From Leclercia adecarboxylata (GTDB taxonomy: Bacteria > Pseudomonadota > Gammaproteobacteria > Enterobacterales > Enterobacteriaceae): 64,000 bases of DNA. A model generated the notes under the pieces. It did not search any database, was not told the origin of the DNA, and worked only from the letters and a program-made list of their open reading frames with translations. The stretch covers positions 1-64,000 of the forward strand of contig DERO01000049.1 in the NCBI GenBank assembly GCA_002360945.1, read 5' to 3'. Made by a program: the position numbers and the translations under genes. Positions 7,249 through 16,045 of this stretch are shown piece by piece (the first letter of the stretch is position 1; each line of letters begins with the position of its first letter).

Positions 7249-7962
7249 TCAGGCCGTTTCCGGACGCACATGAAACGTCTCAAGACGCCTGATTTGTTTT
7301 CCCTCAGCATCAAAATTATCCGCGGCCAGCCAGCCGCGAATAGCCGCATCCCGTTCCGGCCATTCGCCGTCGATCATCGACAGCATATCACTGTCGCGGT
7401 TGCGGCCTTTGCGCACCAGTTTCTGCCGCAGCCGCCCTTCCCAGGTAAAGCCCAGCCGCTCGGCGGCCCGACGCGAGGCAATGTTCATCGAATCGCACTT
7501 CCATTCCAGCCGACGGTAGCCTCGTTCAAAGCCGTACTTCAGCAGCAGCCAGACCGCTTCTGTGCCGAGCGGGCTGTTTTTCATTTTCCGTGACCAGGTA
7601 ACATGGCCAATCTCCACCGAGCCCAGCAGCTGTTCAATTGCCATATAACAGACCAGCCCGACGGCGCGCTCGCTGCGGCGATCGATCACCGCAAAGGGCA
7701 CCAGCGCCGCATCCTGGACTTTGCCCTGCAGCCAGTCGACGGTCTCCTCAACGCTGGCAGGCTGATTGCTGGCAAGCCAGGTCCAGTCGCTGTCGTCGCC
7801 AAGCGCGTACGCCTCGAACAGATCCACCGCATGCTCTACCGCATCGAGCGGTTCAAGCCGGCAAAAACGGCCTTCCAGTACGCCACGTTCTAACACATTG
7901 GCCCCCTGCCAGCCGGGAACGGGATCGTTAACGGTCTGTCCCCATTTATTGATTTCCGGCAC
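7249..7962 (-). CDS. GNAT-family N-acetyltransferase (RimJ/RimL-like)
   Basis: This 237-residue protein is of the Acetyltransf_3 type. It has an N-terminal EGRFCRLEPLDAVEHA, the central beta-strand VGLVCYMAI, and the acetyl-CoA-binding region NSPLGTEAVWLLLKYGFERGYRR. NIASRRAAERLGFTWEGRLRQ at about residue 175 is the usual RimJ-like signature. These enzymes move an acetyl group from acetyl-CoA to an amino group of a protein or small molecule. The start is a GTG at 7962 with AAGGGGT upstream. The gene stands alone between the hokE repeats and the ABC transporter. Its substrate is unknown. Confidence 0.85.
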   Translation of the reverse strand: MPEINKWGQTVNDPVPGWQGANVLERGVLEGRFCRLEPLDAVEHAVDLFEAYALGDDSDWTWLASNQPASVEETVDWLQGKVQDAALVPFAVIDRRSERAVGLVCYMAIEQLLGSVEIGHVTWSRKMKNSPLGTEAVWLLLKYGFERGYRRLEWKCDSMNIASRRAAERLGFTWEGRLRQKLVRKGRNRDSDMLSMIDGEWPERDAAIRGWLAADNFDAEGKQIRRLETFHVRPETA

Positions 7963-8172
7963 GCTCTACCCCTTTTCGTTTGTTAATAGATTGTTATTTT
8001 ACAATACAGGATTGCCTGCATAACGGTACCGCTGCCCCCGCTAATAACTATAAATAATTCGTTATGCGCTACGGTAATAAGCTAAGCAGAATTAAGACTT
8101 TCCTAATTTCTGTCCGCCATCCTAACGTAACGGTCTATAAAACAATCAAAAACAAGACTTTCAGGGATCGCT

Positions 8173-9741
8173 ATGAACAAAAAACTCCTGCCGTTACTGG
8201 TGCTGGCTGCGCTGTCAGCCACCGCTCATGCCGCTACGCCGCCTGATACCCTGGTTGTGGCTCAGGGTCTGGATGATATCGTGAGCCTCGATCCGGCCGA
8301 AGCCAACGAACTCTCGAGTATTCAGACCGTCCCCAGCCTTTATCAGCGTCTGGTACAGCCGGACCGCGATAACCCGGAAAAAATCACCCCAATTCTGGCT
8401 GAAAGCTGGGAAGCAGATGCGGCAGCAAAAACCCTGACCATCAAGCTGAAACCGGACGCGAAATTTGCCTCCGGCAACCCGCTGCGCCCGGAAGATGTCA
8501 TCTTCTCTTATACCCGTGCCGTCACCCTGAACAAGTCTCCGGCCTTTATTCTTAACGTGCTGGGCTGGGAGCCGGACAATATCGCCAGCCAGCTGAAGAA
8601 GGTGGATGACCACACTCTGCAGCTGCACTGGACGGCGGACGTGAGTCCGGCAGTAGCGCTGAACATTCTCTCCACGCCGATTGCCTCCATCGTGGATGAG
8701 AAGCTGGTCGCCGCCAACGTGAAAGGCGATGACCAGGGCAACGCGTGGCTGAAGATGCACTCTGCTGGCAGCGGCGCGTATAAAATGCGCGTCTACCAGC
8801 CGCATCAGGCCATCGTGCTGGAAGCCAACGCCAGCGCGCCGGGCGGCGCACCGAAGCTGAAGAACATTATTATCAAAAATGTGCCGGATCCGGCCTCCCG
8901 TCGTCTGCTGATCGAGCAGGGCGATGCCGACGTCGCCCGCGATCTCGGTGCCGACCAGGTCGGCGCCCTTAACGGCAAGCCGGGCGTCACCGTACTGAGC
9001 ATCCCTTCTGCGGAGCAGAACTACCTGGTGTTTAACGCGGGCAACAGCGCCAATCCGCTGTTGAATAACCCGGCCTTCTGGGAAGCGTCACGCTGGCTGG
9101 TGGATTATGAAGGTATTACTAAAGATCTGCTGAAAGGCCAGTATTTCGTCCACCAGAGCTTCCTGCCGGTCGGCCTGCCGGGCGCGCTGGAGAACAATCC
9201 GTTCAAATTTGATCCGGCCAAAGCGAAAGAGATTCTGGCGAAAGCGGGTATCAAAGATGCCCACTTCACGCTGGACGTGGAGAATAAACCGCCGTTTATC
9301 ACCCTCGCCCAGTCGATGCAGGCAAGCTTTGCCCAGGGCGGCGTGAAGATCGATCTGCTGCCGGCAGCCGGTAGCCAGGTGTATGCCCGCGTGCGCGCTA
9401 AACAGCATCAGGCCGCTATCCGCCTGTGGATCCCGGACTACTTCGACGCTCACTCCAACGCCAGCGCCTTTGCCTGGAACGACGGTAAATCCAGCACCGT
9501 GGCCGGACTTAACGGCTGGCAGATCCCGGAGCTGAACAAAGCCACCCTGGCGGCGGTCGCCGAGCCGGATCCGGCCAAACGCCTCGATCTGTATAAGCAG
9601 ATGCAGGAGCAGCTGCAGCAGACATCTCCGTATGTGTTTGTCGATCAGGGCAAAACCCAGATTGTGGTGCGCGATAACGTGAAGGGTTATCAGCAGGGGC
9701 TGAATGCGGATATGGTCTGGTACGATAAAGTGACGAAATAG
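8173..9741 (+). CDS. Periplasmic substrate-binding protein of a peptide/nickel-type ABC transporter
   Basis: This 522-residue secreted protein starts with a Sec signal peptide (MNKKLLPLLVLAALSATAHA, cleavage after about 20). It continues as an SBP_bac_5 (DppA/OppA-like) binding protein: DIVSLDPAEANELSS, then YQRLVQPDRDNPEKITPILA, then the SWEADAAAKTLTIKLKPDAKF segment. It resembles the D,D-dipeptide-binding protein DdpA in layout (for example DPASRRLLIEQGDADVARDL), but identity is not established. It would deliver a peptide or similar ligand to the permease pair encoded downstream. An aggga ribosome site lies before the ATG. A palindromic repeat of the BIME kind separates it from the membrane and ATPase genes. 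Confidence 0.9.
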   Translation: MNKKLLPLLVLAALSATAHAATPPDTLVVAQGLDDIVSLDPAEANELSSIQTVPSLYQRLVQPDRDNPEKITPILAESWEADAAAKTLTIKLKPDAKFASGNPLRPEDVIFSYTRAVTLNKSPAFILNVLGWEPDNIASQLKKVDDHTLQLHWTADVSPAVALNILSTPIASIVDEKLVAANVKGDDQGNAWLKMHSAGSGAYKMRVYQPHQAIVLEANASAPGGAPKLKNIIIKNVPDPASRRLLIEQGDADVARDLGADQVGALNGKPGVTVLSIPSAEQNYLVFNAGNSANPLLNNPAFWEASRWLVDYEGITKDLLKGQYFVHQSFLPVGLPGALENNPFKFDPAKAKEILAKAGIKDAHFTLDVENKPPFITLAQSMQASFAQGGVKIDLLPAAGSQVYARVRAKQHQAAIRLWIPDYFDAHSNASAFAWNDGKSSTVAGLNGWQIPELNKATLAAVAEPDPAKRLDLYKQMQEQLQQTSPYVFVDQGKTQIVVRDNVKGYQQGLNADMVWYDKVTK

Positions 9742-9782
9742 GTCATTTTATTGGTCAGAAAGTCCGAACAGCGTCCTCTGTA

Positions 9783-9870
9783 CGTAGGCCGGGTAAGGCG
9801 TAGCCGCCACCCGGCATCAGGCCGCACATACAGCGAATGCCCGGCGGCGCTGCGCTTGCACGGGCCTACA
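9783..9870. repeat. BIME-like pair of REP palindromes inside the ABC transporter operon
   Basis: A REP unit (gccgggtaaggcgtagccgc, continuing to cacccggc, 9788-9815) is followed by 'atcaggccgcac' and then by an oppositely oriented REP-like unit (ccggcggcgctgcgcttgca, continuing cgggcctac, about 9841-9869). Such paired palindromes in E. coli stabilise upstream mRNA against 3' exonucleases and bind gyrase or IHF. Here the pair lies between the binding-protein gene and the permease genes, so it could raise expression of the binding protein over the rest. Confidence 0.75.
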
Positions 9871-9904
9871 AAACCGCTGGTACTATCCGCAACAAGAGAT
9901 TCCC

Positions 9905-10927
9905 ATGCCCCCTCTCTCCACCCACGTGGCGCGCGTTTTACAGGGTCTGCTGACGCTGTTCCTCACGCTGCTCGGGCTTTTGCTCGTAACCTTTGCGCTC
10001 TCCGCGCTCTCGCCGGTCGATCGCGTTTTGCAGATCGTCGGCGATCATGCCAGCCAGTCCACCTACGATCAGGTTCGCCACCAGCTCGGGCTGGATCGAC
10101 CGCTGCCGGTGCAGTTCTGGCACTATCTGGTTAATCTTGCGCAGGGCGATCTCGGCACCGCCAGCGCCACCGGGCAGCCGGTGCTGCAGGATCTGCTCCA
10201 CGCCTTTCCGGCCACCCTTGAGCTGGCGACCCTGGCGCTGATCCTCGGTTCCCTGCTGGGGGTCATTGCCGGGGTGCTGTGCGCTCGCTTTGCCGGTTCG
10301 CCGCTCGACATGGTTATCCGCACCCTCACCCTCCTCGGCAACTCAGTACCCATTTTCTGGCTCGGGCTGCTGATGCTGGCGCTGTTCTACGCGAAGCTGC
10401 AGTGGAGCGCCGGGCCCGGTCGGCTGGACGATATCTGGCAGTACACCGTCGAGCCGCGCAGCGGATTTGCGCTGATCGACACCTGGCTTTCCGGCGACAT
10501 GGCGGCCTTTAAAAACGCCGCCAGCCATCTGGTGTTGCCGGTGCTGCTGCTGGCCTACTATTCGCTGGCGAGCATTACCCGCCTGACCCGCTCGGCGTGC
10601 CTGAGCGAGATGAACAAAGAGTACATCCTGCTGGCGCGAGCCAAAGGGGCGGGCGAGATGACCATCCTGCTGCGCCACGTGCTGCCCAATATTCGCAGCA
10701 CCCTGCTCACCGTGATTGCGCTGGCCTACACCAGCATGCTGGAAGGAGCAGTGTTAACCGAGACCGTGTTCTCGTGGCCGGGGATCGGTCGCTACCTCAC
10801 CACCGCCCTGTTCGCAGGAGATACCACCGCCATCATGGGCGGGACGCTGCTTATCGGCGTCTGTTTCGTGCTGATCAATAATCTGACCGACCTGCTGGTG
10901 CGGTTCGCTGACCCAAGGGTGCGCTGA
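9905..10927 (+). CDS. Peptide-type ABC transporter permease (DppB-like)
   Basis: This 340-residue inner-membrane permease has the BPD_transp_1 fold: a first helix at about residues 9-32, a periplasmic part, then five helices. The ATPase-coupling EAA loop is ILLARAKGAGEMTILLRHVLPN at about residue 240, written here over two short segments (ILLARAKGAGEM, TILLRHVLPN). Together with the next gene product it forms the membrane channel of the transporter. Its stop codon TGA shares one base with the ATG of the second permease. Confidence 0.9.
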   Translation: MPPLSTHVARVLQGLLTLFLTLLGLLLVTFALSALSPVDRVLQIVGDHASQSTYDQVRHQLGLDRPLPVQFWHYLVNLAQGDLGTASATGQPVLQDLLHAFPATLELATLALILGSLLGVIAGVLCARFAGSPLDMVIRTLTLLGNSVPIFWLGLLMLALFYAKLQWSAGPGRLDDIWQYTVEPRSGFALIDTWLSGDMAAFKNAASHLVLPVLLLAYYSLASITRLTRSACLSEMNKEYILLARAKGAGEMTILLRHVLPNIRSTLLTVIALAYTSMLEGAVLTETVFSWPGIGRYLTTALFAGDTTAIMGGTLLIGVCFVLINNLTDLLVRFADPRVR

Positions 10928-11760
10928 TGCCGTTTTATCTGTTTTTACGTCGTCTGCGCCGCTCGCCGGCGGCATTTTGCGGGCTGGTCATCATTACCCT
11001 GCTGCTACTGGTGGCGTTATTTGCCCCATGGCTGGCGCCGCTGGATCCGAACTGGCAGGACGCCGCTGCACGACTGCAGCCGCCGAATGCGCAACACTGG
11101 CTTGGCACCGACAGCTACGGGCGTGACCTGCTCTCCAGGCTGATCTACGGCAGCCGTCCGGCGCTGGGGCTGGTGGCCTTAGTGACGATCATTACCTTGC
11201 CCGCGGGCCTGCTGGTGGGGATTTTGTCCGGCTACTATGGCGGCTGGCTGGAGCGGGTATTAATGCGCTTTACCGACGTGGTGATGTCGATGCCGCGCCT
11301 GATCCTCGCCTTTGCCTTTGTCGCCATGCTCGGGCCAGGGCTGGTCAACGGCGCGCTGGCGCTGGCCTTAACCACCTGGCCGGCCTACGCTCGTCAGGCG
11401 CGCAGTGAGATCCAGCGTCTGCGCCACAGCGACTATCTGGCCGCCGCCGAGATGATGGGCATCCGCGGTTTTCGCCTGCTGCTGGGGCATATTCTGCCGC
11501 TGTGTCTGCCGTCGGCCATCGTGCGCCTGGCGCTGGATCTGGCCGGAATTATTCTGGCGGCGGCCGGGCTGGGCTTCCTCGGCCTCGGGGCGCGTCCGCC
11601 GATGGCAGAGTGGGGAGCGATGATCGCTGACGGGATGCAGGTCATTTTCGATCAGTGGTGGATTGCCGCCATTCCGGGCGGAGCGATCCTGATCGCCAGC
11701 CTGGCCTTTAACCTGCTGGGCGACGGCCTGCGCGACGTGCTGGAGCCACAACATGACTGA
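10927..11760 (+). CDS. Peptide-type ABC transporter permease (DppC-like)
   Basis: This 277-residue permease has an N-terminal OppC-like segment (ALFAPWLAPLDPNWQD) and GTDSYGRDLLSRLIYGSRPA, a signature of DppC/OppC proteins. The coupling loop is YLAAAEMMGIRGFRLLLGH. Six membrane helices are expected. It pairs with the DppB-like permease whose gene overlaps it by one base. The 3' end overlaps the first ATPase gene by 8 bp, so the four cytoplasmic-side genes are translationally coupled. Confidence 0.9.
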   Translation: MPFYLFLRRLRRSPAAFCGLVIITLLLLVALFAPWLAPLDPNWQDAAARLQPPNAQHWLGTDSYGRDLLSRLIYGSRPALGLVALVTIITLPAGLLVGILSGYYGGWLERVLMRFTDVVMSMPRLILAFAFVAMLGPGLVNGALALALTTWPAYARQARSEIQRLRHSDYLAAAEMMGIRGFRLLLGHILPLCLPSAIVRLALDLAGIILAAAGLGFLGLGARPPMAEWGAMIADGMQVIFDQWWIAAIPGGAILIASLAFNLLGDGLRDVLEPQHD

Positions 11761-12589
11761 CCCCCGTATTACTGTCGATTCCCTGACGATTGATTATCCT
11801 GCGGCGCGGGTGGTCAACAACGTCAGCTTTACCCTGGGCAATGAACGGCTGGCGCTGGTCGGCGAGTCCGGCTCGGGCAAGTCGATGACTGCCCGGGCGC
11901 TGATGGGGCTGGTGCGCAAGCCGGGCCGGGTCAGCGCACAGACGCTCAACGTGCTGGGTCACGATCTCACCTCCCTGTCGCCGCGCGGCTGGCGTCAGCT
12001 GCGCGGCAACGAGATTGCGATGGTGCTTCAGGATCCGCGCTACGCCCTCAACCCGGTGAAAAACGTGCAGGCGCAGCTGGATGAGGCGTTAACCCTGCAC
12101 CAGAAACTGTCGCGCCGGGAGCGGCTGGACCGCATCCGCGAATTGATCCACGCTGTGGGGCTGACCGACGCGGTGCTGAGTCGCTATCCGGGGGAACTCT
12201 CTGGCGGCATGGGCCAACGGGTGATGATCGCCATTGCGCTTATCAATAATCCGCGGGTGCTGATTGCCGATGAACCGACTTCCGCGCTCGACGCCCGCCT
12301 GCGCAACCAGATCCTTGAGCTGCTAGTGGAACAGTGCGCGCAACGCCAGATGGCGATGCTGCTGATTAGCCACGATCTGCCCCTGGTCGCGGAACATTGC
12401 GATCGCGTGCTGGTAATGTATCAGGGCGAAAAGGTCGATGAGATGGCGGCGAGTCAGCTTTCTCAGGCTACCCATCCTTACACGCAGACGCTGTGGACCT
12501 GCCGCCCGGATGCCAGCACCTACGGTCAGATGCTGCCAACGCTCGACCGCTCTCAGTCCTGGAAGGAGGCACCTGATGGCACTCGTTAA
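11753..12589 (+). CDS. Peptide-type ABC transporter ATPase (DppD-like)
   Basis: This 278-residue ATP-binding subunit has Walker A GESGSGKS (about residue 40), a Q-loop in AMVLQDPRYALNP, the ABC signature LSGGMGQRVMIA, Walker B VLIADEPTSALD and switch His in LLISHDLPLV. It energises import together with the second ATPase. It ends 14 bp inside the start of that gene. DppD/OppD proteins often carry a C-terminal iron-sulfur-binding Cys motif. Here only a short C-terminal tail with one Cys (LWTCRPDAST) is seen. Confidence 0.9.
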   Translation: MTDPRITVDSLTIDYPAARVVNNVSFTLGNERLALVGESGSGKSMTARALMGLVRKPGRVSAQTLNVLGHDLTSLSPRGWRQLRGNEIAMVLQDPRYALNPVKNVQAQLDEALTLHQKLSRRERLDRIRELIHAVGLTDAVLSRYPGELSGGMGQRVMIAIALINNPRVLIADEPTSALDARLRNQILELLVEQCAQRQMAMLLISHDLPLVAEHCDRVLVMYQGEKVDEMAASQLSQATHPYTQTLWTCRPDASTYGQMLPTLDRSQSWKEAPDGTR

Positions 12590-13298
12590 TGTAGAACAAC
12601 TGCAGGTGATCTTCGGCGAGAAAACGGCGGTCTCTGCCGCCAGCTTTGCCATTGAGCAGGGCGAAACCTTCAGCCTGATCGGTGAATCGGGCTGCGGGAA
12701 ATCGACCATTCTGCGGGTGCTGGCCGGATTGCAGCGCCAGTGGAGCGGCAACATTCAGGTGCTGGGCGACAGGCTTCAGCCCGGCGTGCGCTTCACCGGC
12801 GCGCTGCGCCGCAACGTGCAGATGGTGTTTCAGGATCCCTGGGCTTCGCTGCATCCGAACCACACCATTTCGCGCACCCTGGCGGAGCCGTTACAGATCC
12901 ACGGCGACACGCAGATCGCGGAAAAGGTGGCAGATGCGCTGCAGCAGGTGGGGCTGGCTGTCGACGCAGGCAAACGCTATCCGCACCAACTCTCCGGCGG
13001 ACAGCGTCAGCGCGTGGCGATTGCCCGGGCGCTGCTGTTACGCCCGCAGCTTCTGCTGCTGGATGAGCCCACCTCAGCGCTGGATATGTCGGTGCAGGCG
13101 GAGATCCTCAACTTGCTCAATCGCCTGAAACAGCAGCACGGGATGACCTATCTGCTGGTAAGCCATGATGCGGATGTAATCGCCCATATGTCAGATCGGG
13201 CGGCGTTTATGGCTGGAGGTGTGATCCAGCGTTTCTTTGACCGTGAGGCCTTAAACGCAGGTGAGCATCGGATGGACGAGGTAAAAGCAAAACGGTAA
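12576..13298 (+). CDS. Peptide-type ABC transporter ATPase (DppF-like)
   Basis: This 240-residue ATP-binding subunit has Walker A GESGCGKST (about residue 39), QMVFQDPWASLHPNHT with the Q-loop, signature LSGGQRQRVAIARAL, Walker B LLLLDEPTSALD and LVSHDADV. The chosen start is the ATG at 12576 behind aaggagg, because a longer frame to 12438 would only repeat the previous gene out of frame. It completes a five-gene transporter (binding protein, two permeases, two ATPases). The stop codon lies inside the stem of the operon terminator. Confidence 0.9.
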   Translation: MALVNVEQLQVIFGEKTAVSAASFAIEQGETFSLIGESGCGKSTILRVLAGLQRQWSGNIQVLGDRLQPGVRFTGALRRNVQMVFQDPWASLHPNHTISRTLAEPLQIHGDTQIAEKVADALQQVGLAVDAGKRYPHQLSGGQRQRVAIARALLLRPQLLLLDEPTSALDMSVQAEILNLLNRLKQQHGMTYLLVSHDADVIAHMSDRAAFMAGGVIQRFFDREALNAGEHRMDEVKAKR

Positions 13299-13316
13299 CC
13301 CTCAGGTTACCGTTTG
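13291..13316 (+). terminator. Terminator of the ABC transporter operon
   Basis: A 10-bp stem (aacggtaacc/ggttaccgtt, loop ctca) overlaps the stop codon of the last ATPase gene and is followed by tgtagtgttt. The stem is strong and the T-run is weak. Confidence 0.65.
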
Positions 13317-13324
13317 TAGTGTTT

Positions 13325-13411
13325 GCGCCCTCTCCCTGTGGGAGAGGGATGGGGTGAGGGCACCAGACCGCACTCCCCGTAGGCCGGGTAAGGCGTAGCC
13401 GCCACCCGGCA
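13325..13411. repeat. Composite of both dispersed palindromic repeats between convergent genes
   Basis: The gggagaggg-type unit (about 13327-13366) is joined to a REP unit (gccgggtaaggcgtagccgc plus cacccggc, about 13383-13410). The pair lies between the 3' ends of the convergent ABC operon and cold-shock-domain gene. The same two repeat families occur elsewhere in the window. Confidence 0.75.
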
Positions 13412-13418
13412 CTGCTGA

Positions 13419-13895
13419 TTACATCAGGTTCTTAAGCTGTTTCACCGTGGCATCGATATCGATTTCATCTTCGGAGAAAATGAACGTTTTGCCCTGGAAA
13501 GTGGTGATCGCCAGTTTTTTCAGGGTGCGCATCTCGCCTGTTTTCGCCGTTGATTTCGGTGCGATATTGCCCATCAGGCTCTTCACCGACAGCACCTCTT
13601 TATCCGGTTTGGTGTCAGCAGACTCTTCTTCGCTGTACACCAGGTAAGATTTGATGGAGGTGATCTTATGACGCTCGCCATCAATGAAGATGTATTTGCT
13701 TTCCGGGATGACTTTCACCGCGAACGCTGACAAACCCTTGTTGTTGGTGGTGGGTTCAAACGTCACTGCGGCATCTTTCTTAATCAGATCGGGGTTGGAG
13801 ACCTTAATCACGTGAAAATAGCGGTTATCGCCGTTTTCATCTTTGATAAATCCAAAACCCTTATCTGCAAACCACGTTGTGATTGTTCCGTTCAT
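13419..13895 (-). CDS. Cold-shock-domain protein with a C-terminal extension
   Basis: This 158-residue protein starts with a cold-shock fold. MNGTITTWFADKGFGFIKDE contains the RNP1-like KGFGFI, and RYFHVIKV at about residue 25 is the RNP2 equivalent. It is therefore expected to bind single-stranded RNA or DNA. CspA-type proteins are about 70 residues. The remaining 90 residues here (IFIDGERHKITSIKSYLVYS..., ending DIDATVKQLKNLM) match no domain I recognise. The gene faces the ABC operon and stands 97 bp downstream of ymjA on the same strand. Confidence 0.8.
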   Translation of the reverse strand: MNGTITTWFADKGFGFIKDENGDNRYFHVIKVSNPDLIKKDAAVTFEPTTNNKGLSAFAVKVIPESKYIFIDGERHKITSIKSYLVYSEEESADTKPDKEVLSVKSLMGNIAPKSTAKTGEMRTLKKLAITTFQGKTFIFSEDEIDIDATVKQLKNLM

Positions 13896-13992
13896 CGCCT
13901 TTACCGCCTGATTAATCGTTTACCAACTCAATTTTTTGCCGCGCGCAGTGTAAAGCACAACGCCTGCGTAGACTACGTCTTTCACGCAGGAA

Positions 13993-14238
13993 CTACTCAT
14001 TACCCCATTGATTGAGGAAATTGGCGATATCGTCGATGCGCTGGGTGTTGATACCCGCTTCCACCGCCATCTCGGTCTGCGCCTCTTCGCTGATCTCTTC
14101 GTTATTCATTAAACGGGTGATCAGCAGCTGGAAATAGAGCGCGAGGGGATCGCGTTCTGCTTCGCTCACCGGGGTGGCTGCTTCCGTCGTGTACTCATCC
14201 ACGATGTCATAATATTTAATCGGTACGTCGTTGCTCAT
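13993..14238 (-). CDS. ymjA: YmjA family protein (DUF2543)
   Basis: This 81-residue protein is close to E. coli YmjA as I recall it. It opens with [15 protein letters not shown] text (here [14 protein letters not shown]), and [20 protein letters not shown] and the end [14 protein letters not shown] are conserved. It is a small acidic cytoplasmic protein of unknown role. In E. coli the gene lies elsewhere in the chromosome, so its place between the ABC transporter and ybdK differs from that arrangement. The ATG at 14238 follows GAGGATAACG. Confidence 0.85.
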   Translation of the reverse strand: MSNDVPIKYYDIVDEYTTEAATPVSEAERDPLALYFQLLITRLMNNEEISEEAQTEMAVEAGINTQRIDDIANFLNQWGNE

Positions 14239-14282
14239 TCGTTATCCTCAGGGTGTCGGTTGCTGCCTGGATAATAGCATCG

Positions 14283-14777
14283 TCAGGGCCTTTTTTCCGC
14301 GAGCTCCACAATAGACTTGCTCATGTTGACCCCCGTAATCCCAAAACCGCTGGTCTCGTAGAGATGCCGGGCACGGGCATTATCACCCGCCACGCGCAGT
14401 CTGATCTCGTTAAAACCCTTCTCGCGCAGATTCGCTTCCAAATCGCGGAGAGTCTGTTTACCCAGCCCCTGCCTCTGACAGGATGTGAAAATATGGAAAT
14501 CATAGATAAACACTGAACGCATCATCGTATCGGGTTTGTACCAGAGATAGCCGACATGCCTGTTGGTTTGATCTATCGGCGCAACAAGAGAGAGTAAAAC
14601 GTGTCCATGCGTATTAACGCCCTCAGGCAGCATTTCGGCGATTTCCTGCTTTGCTCTGGCAAGAGAATCATGTTGAGAGAGCCCGTAGTTTGAGGCGATC
14701 TCCCCGGCATAATCATGAATAAAATAATCCAGATAAGCAGGATACTCATCTTCTGTCAGCGGACGAAATGAGACCAT
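14283..14777 (-). CDS. GNAT-family N-acetyltransferase
   Basis: This 164-residue protein has the GNAT fold: strands around VGYLWYKPD and SVFIYDFHIF, then the acetyl-CoA pyrophosphate loop CQRQGLGKQTLRDLE (about residue 103). It ends with RVAGDNARARHLYETSGFGITG, the typical last helix-strand. It transfers acetyl groups to an unknown acceptor. The ATG at 14777 has AAGGAGTAA before it. It lies 44 bp downstream of no other gene on its strand apart from ymjA, which it precedes, so the two may share a transcript. Confidence 0.85.
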   Translation of the reverse strand: MVSFRPLTEDEYPAYLDYFIHDYAGEIASNYGLSQHDSLARAKQEIAEMLPEGVNTHGHVLLSLVAPIDQTNRHVGYLWYKPDTMMRSVFIYDFHIFTSCQRQGLGKQTLRDLEANLREKGFNEIRLRVAGDNARARHLYETSGFGITGVNMSKSIVELAEKRP

Positions 14778-14923
14778 TGCTTACTCCTTAGTGTTAATAA
14801 TCAGGGTACTATTAATAACGATAAGGACTCTGAAGCGTCAAGGCAGACTGGGCCTTTCCTATAGGGGGGGGAGAATATCACCCGTTGTCTATACTCAACT
14901 CATTACAGACAACGGAGTGCGCT

Positions 14924-16045
14924 ATGCCTTTACCCGACTTTCATTCCTCTGAACCCTACACCCTCGGCATCGAACTGGAGCTGCAGGTGGTTAACCCGCC
15001 GGGCTACGATCTGAGCCAGGACTCCTCCGCCCTGATCGCCGCCGTGAAAAACGACATCAAAGCCGGTGAAGTGAAGCACGACATCACCGAAAGCATGCTC
15101 GAGATCGCCACCGGCGTATGCCACAACATCGATCAGGCGGCGGCACAGTTCTCCGCCATGCAGCAGAGTATCCTGCGCGCCGCGGCGGAGCACCATATCC
15201 AGATCAGCGGCGGCGGCACGCATCCGTTTCAGAAGTGGCAGCGTCAGGAGGTGTGCGAGGACGAGCGCTATAACGCCACGCTGGAGCGCTTTGGCTATCT
15301 GATTTTGCAGGCCACGGTGTTCGGCCAGCACGTCCACGTAGGGTGCCGCACCGGCGATGACGCCATTTACCTGCTGCACGGTCTGTCCCGCTTCGTGCCG
15401 CACTTTATCGCCCTGGCGGCAACCTCGCCCTACATGCAGGGCACCGACACGAAGTTTGCTTCATCGCGGCTCAATATCTTCTCCGGGTTCCCGGATAACG
15501 GCCTGATGCCCTGGGTCAACAGCTGGCAGGAGTTCGAAGGATTGTTCCGTCGCCTGAGCCATACCAGCATGATCGACAGCATTAAAGATCTACACTGGGA
15601 CATTCGCCCCAGCCCGCATTTTGGCACCGTCGAGGTGCGGGTGATGGATACGCCGCTCACCCTTGCCCATGCCATTAATATCGCCGGGCTGATCCAGGCC
15701 ACGTCGCACTGGCTGCTGACCACGCGGCCTTATAAGCATCAGGAGCAGGATTTTCTGCTGTACCGCTTTAACCGTTTTCAGGCCTGTCGCTACGGGTTAG
15801 ACGGGATCCTGACGGACGTGCATACCGGGGAGCAGAAAACTATCGCGGAGGATCTCGCCTGGCTGCTGGAGCGCGTTGCGCCGTCAGCGGAAAAACTGGG
15901 TGCGTCGAGTGCGATTCAGGAAATTGCCCTGATGCTGAAACAGGGCAAGAGCGAGGCGCAGCGCATGCGGGACTTTATCGCAGACGGTGGCTCGCTCATC
16001 TCCTTAGTGCAAAAACATGCCGAGCTGTGGGCGACTAGTCCGTAA
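14924..16045 (+). CDS. ybdK: YbdK carboxylate-amine ligase (weak glutamate-cysteine ligase)
   Basis: This 373-residue protein matches E. coli YbdK throughout. It begins [20 protein letters not shown], and [23 protein letters not shown] and [20 protein letters not shown] are conserved catalytic stretches of the GCS2 fold. YbdK-type enzymes have weak ATP-dependent glutamate-cysteine ligase activity, and the natural product is not settled. The start at 14924 was chosen over 14885 because it gives the family length and has aacggag in front. The 3' end overlaps the convergent RND pump gene by 11 bp. Confidence 0.93.
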   Translation: MPLPDFHSSEPYTLGIELELQVVNPPGYDLSQDSSALIAAVKNDIKAGEVKHDITESMLEIATGVCHNIDQAAAQFSAMQQSILRAAAEHHIQISGGGTHPFQKWQRQEVCEDERYNATLERFGYLILQATVFGQHVHVGCRTGDDAIYLLHGLSRFVPHFIALAATSPYMQGTDTKFASSRLNIFSGFPDNGLMPWVNSWQEFEGLFRRLSHTSMIDSIKDLHWDIRPSPHFGTVEVRVMDTPLTLAHAINIAGLIQATSHWLLTTRPYKHQEQDFLLYRFNRFQACRYGLDGILTDVHTGEQKTIAEDLAWLLERVAPSAEKLGASSAIQEIALMLKQGKSEAQRMRDFIADGGSLISLVQKHAELWATSP

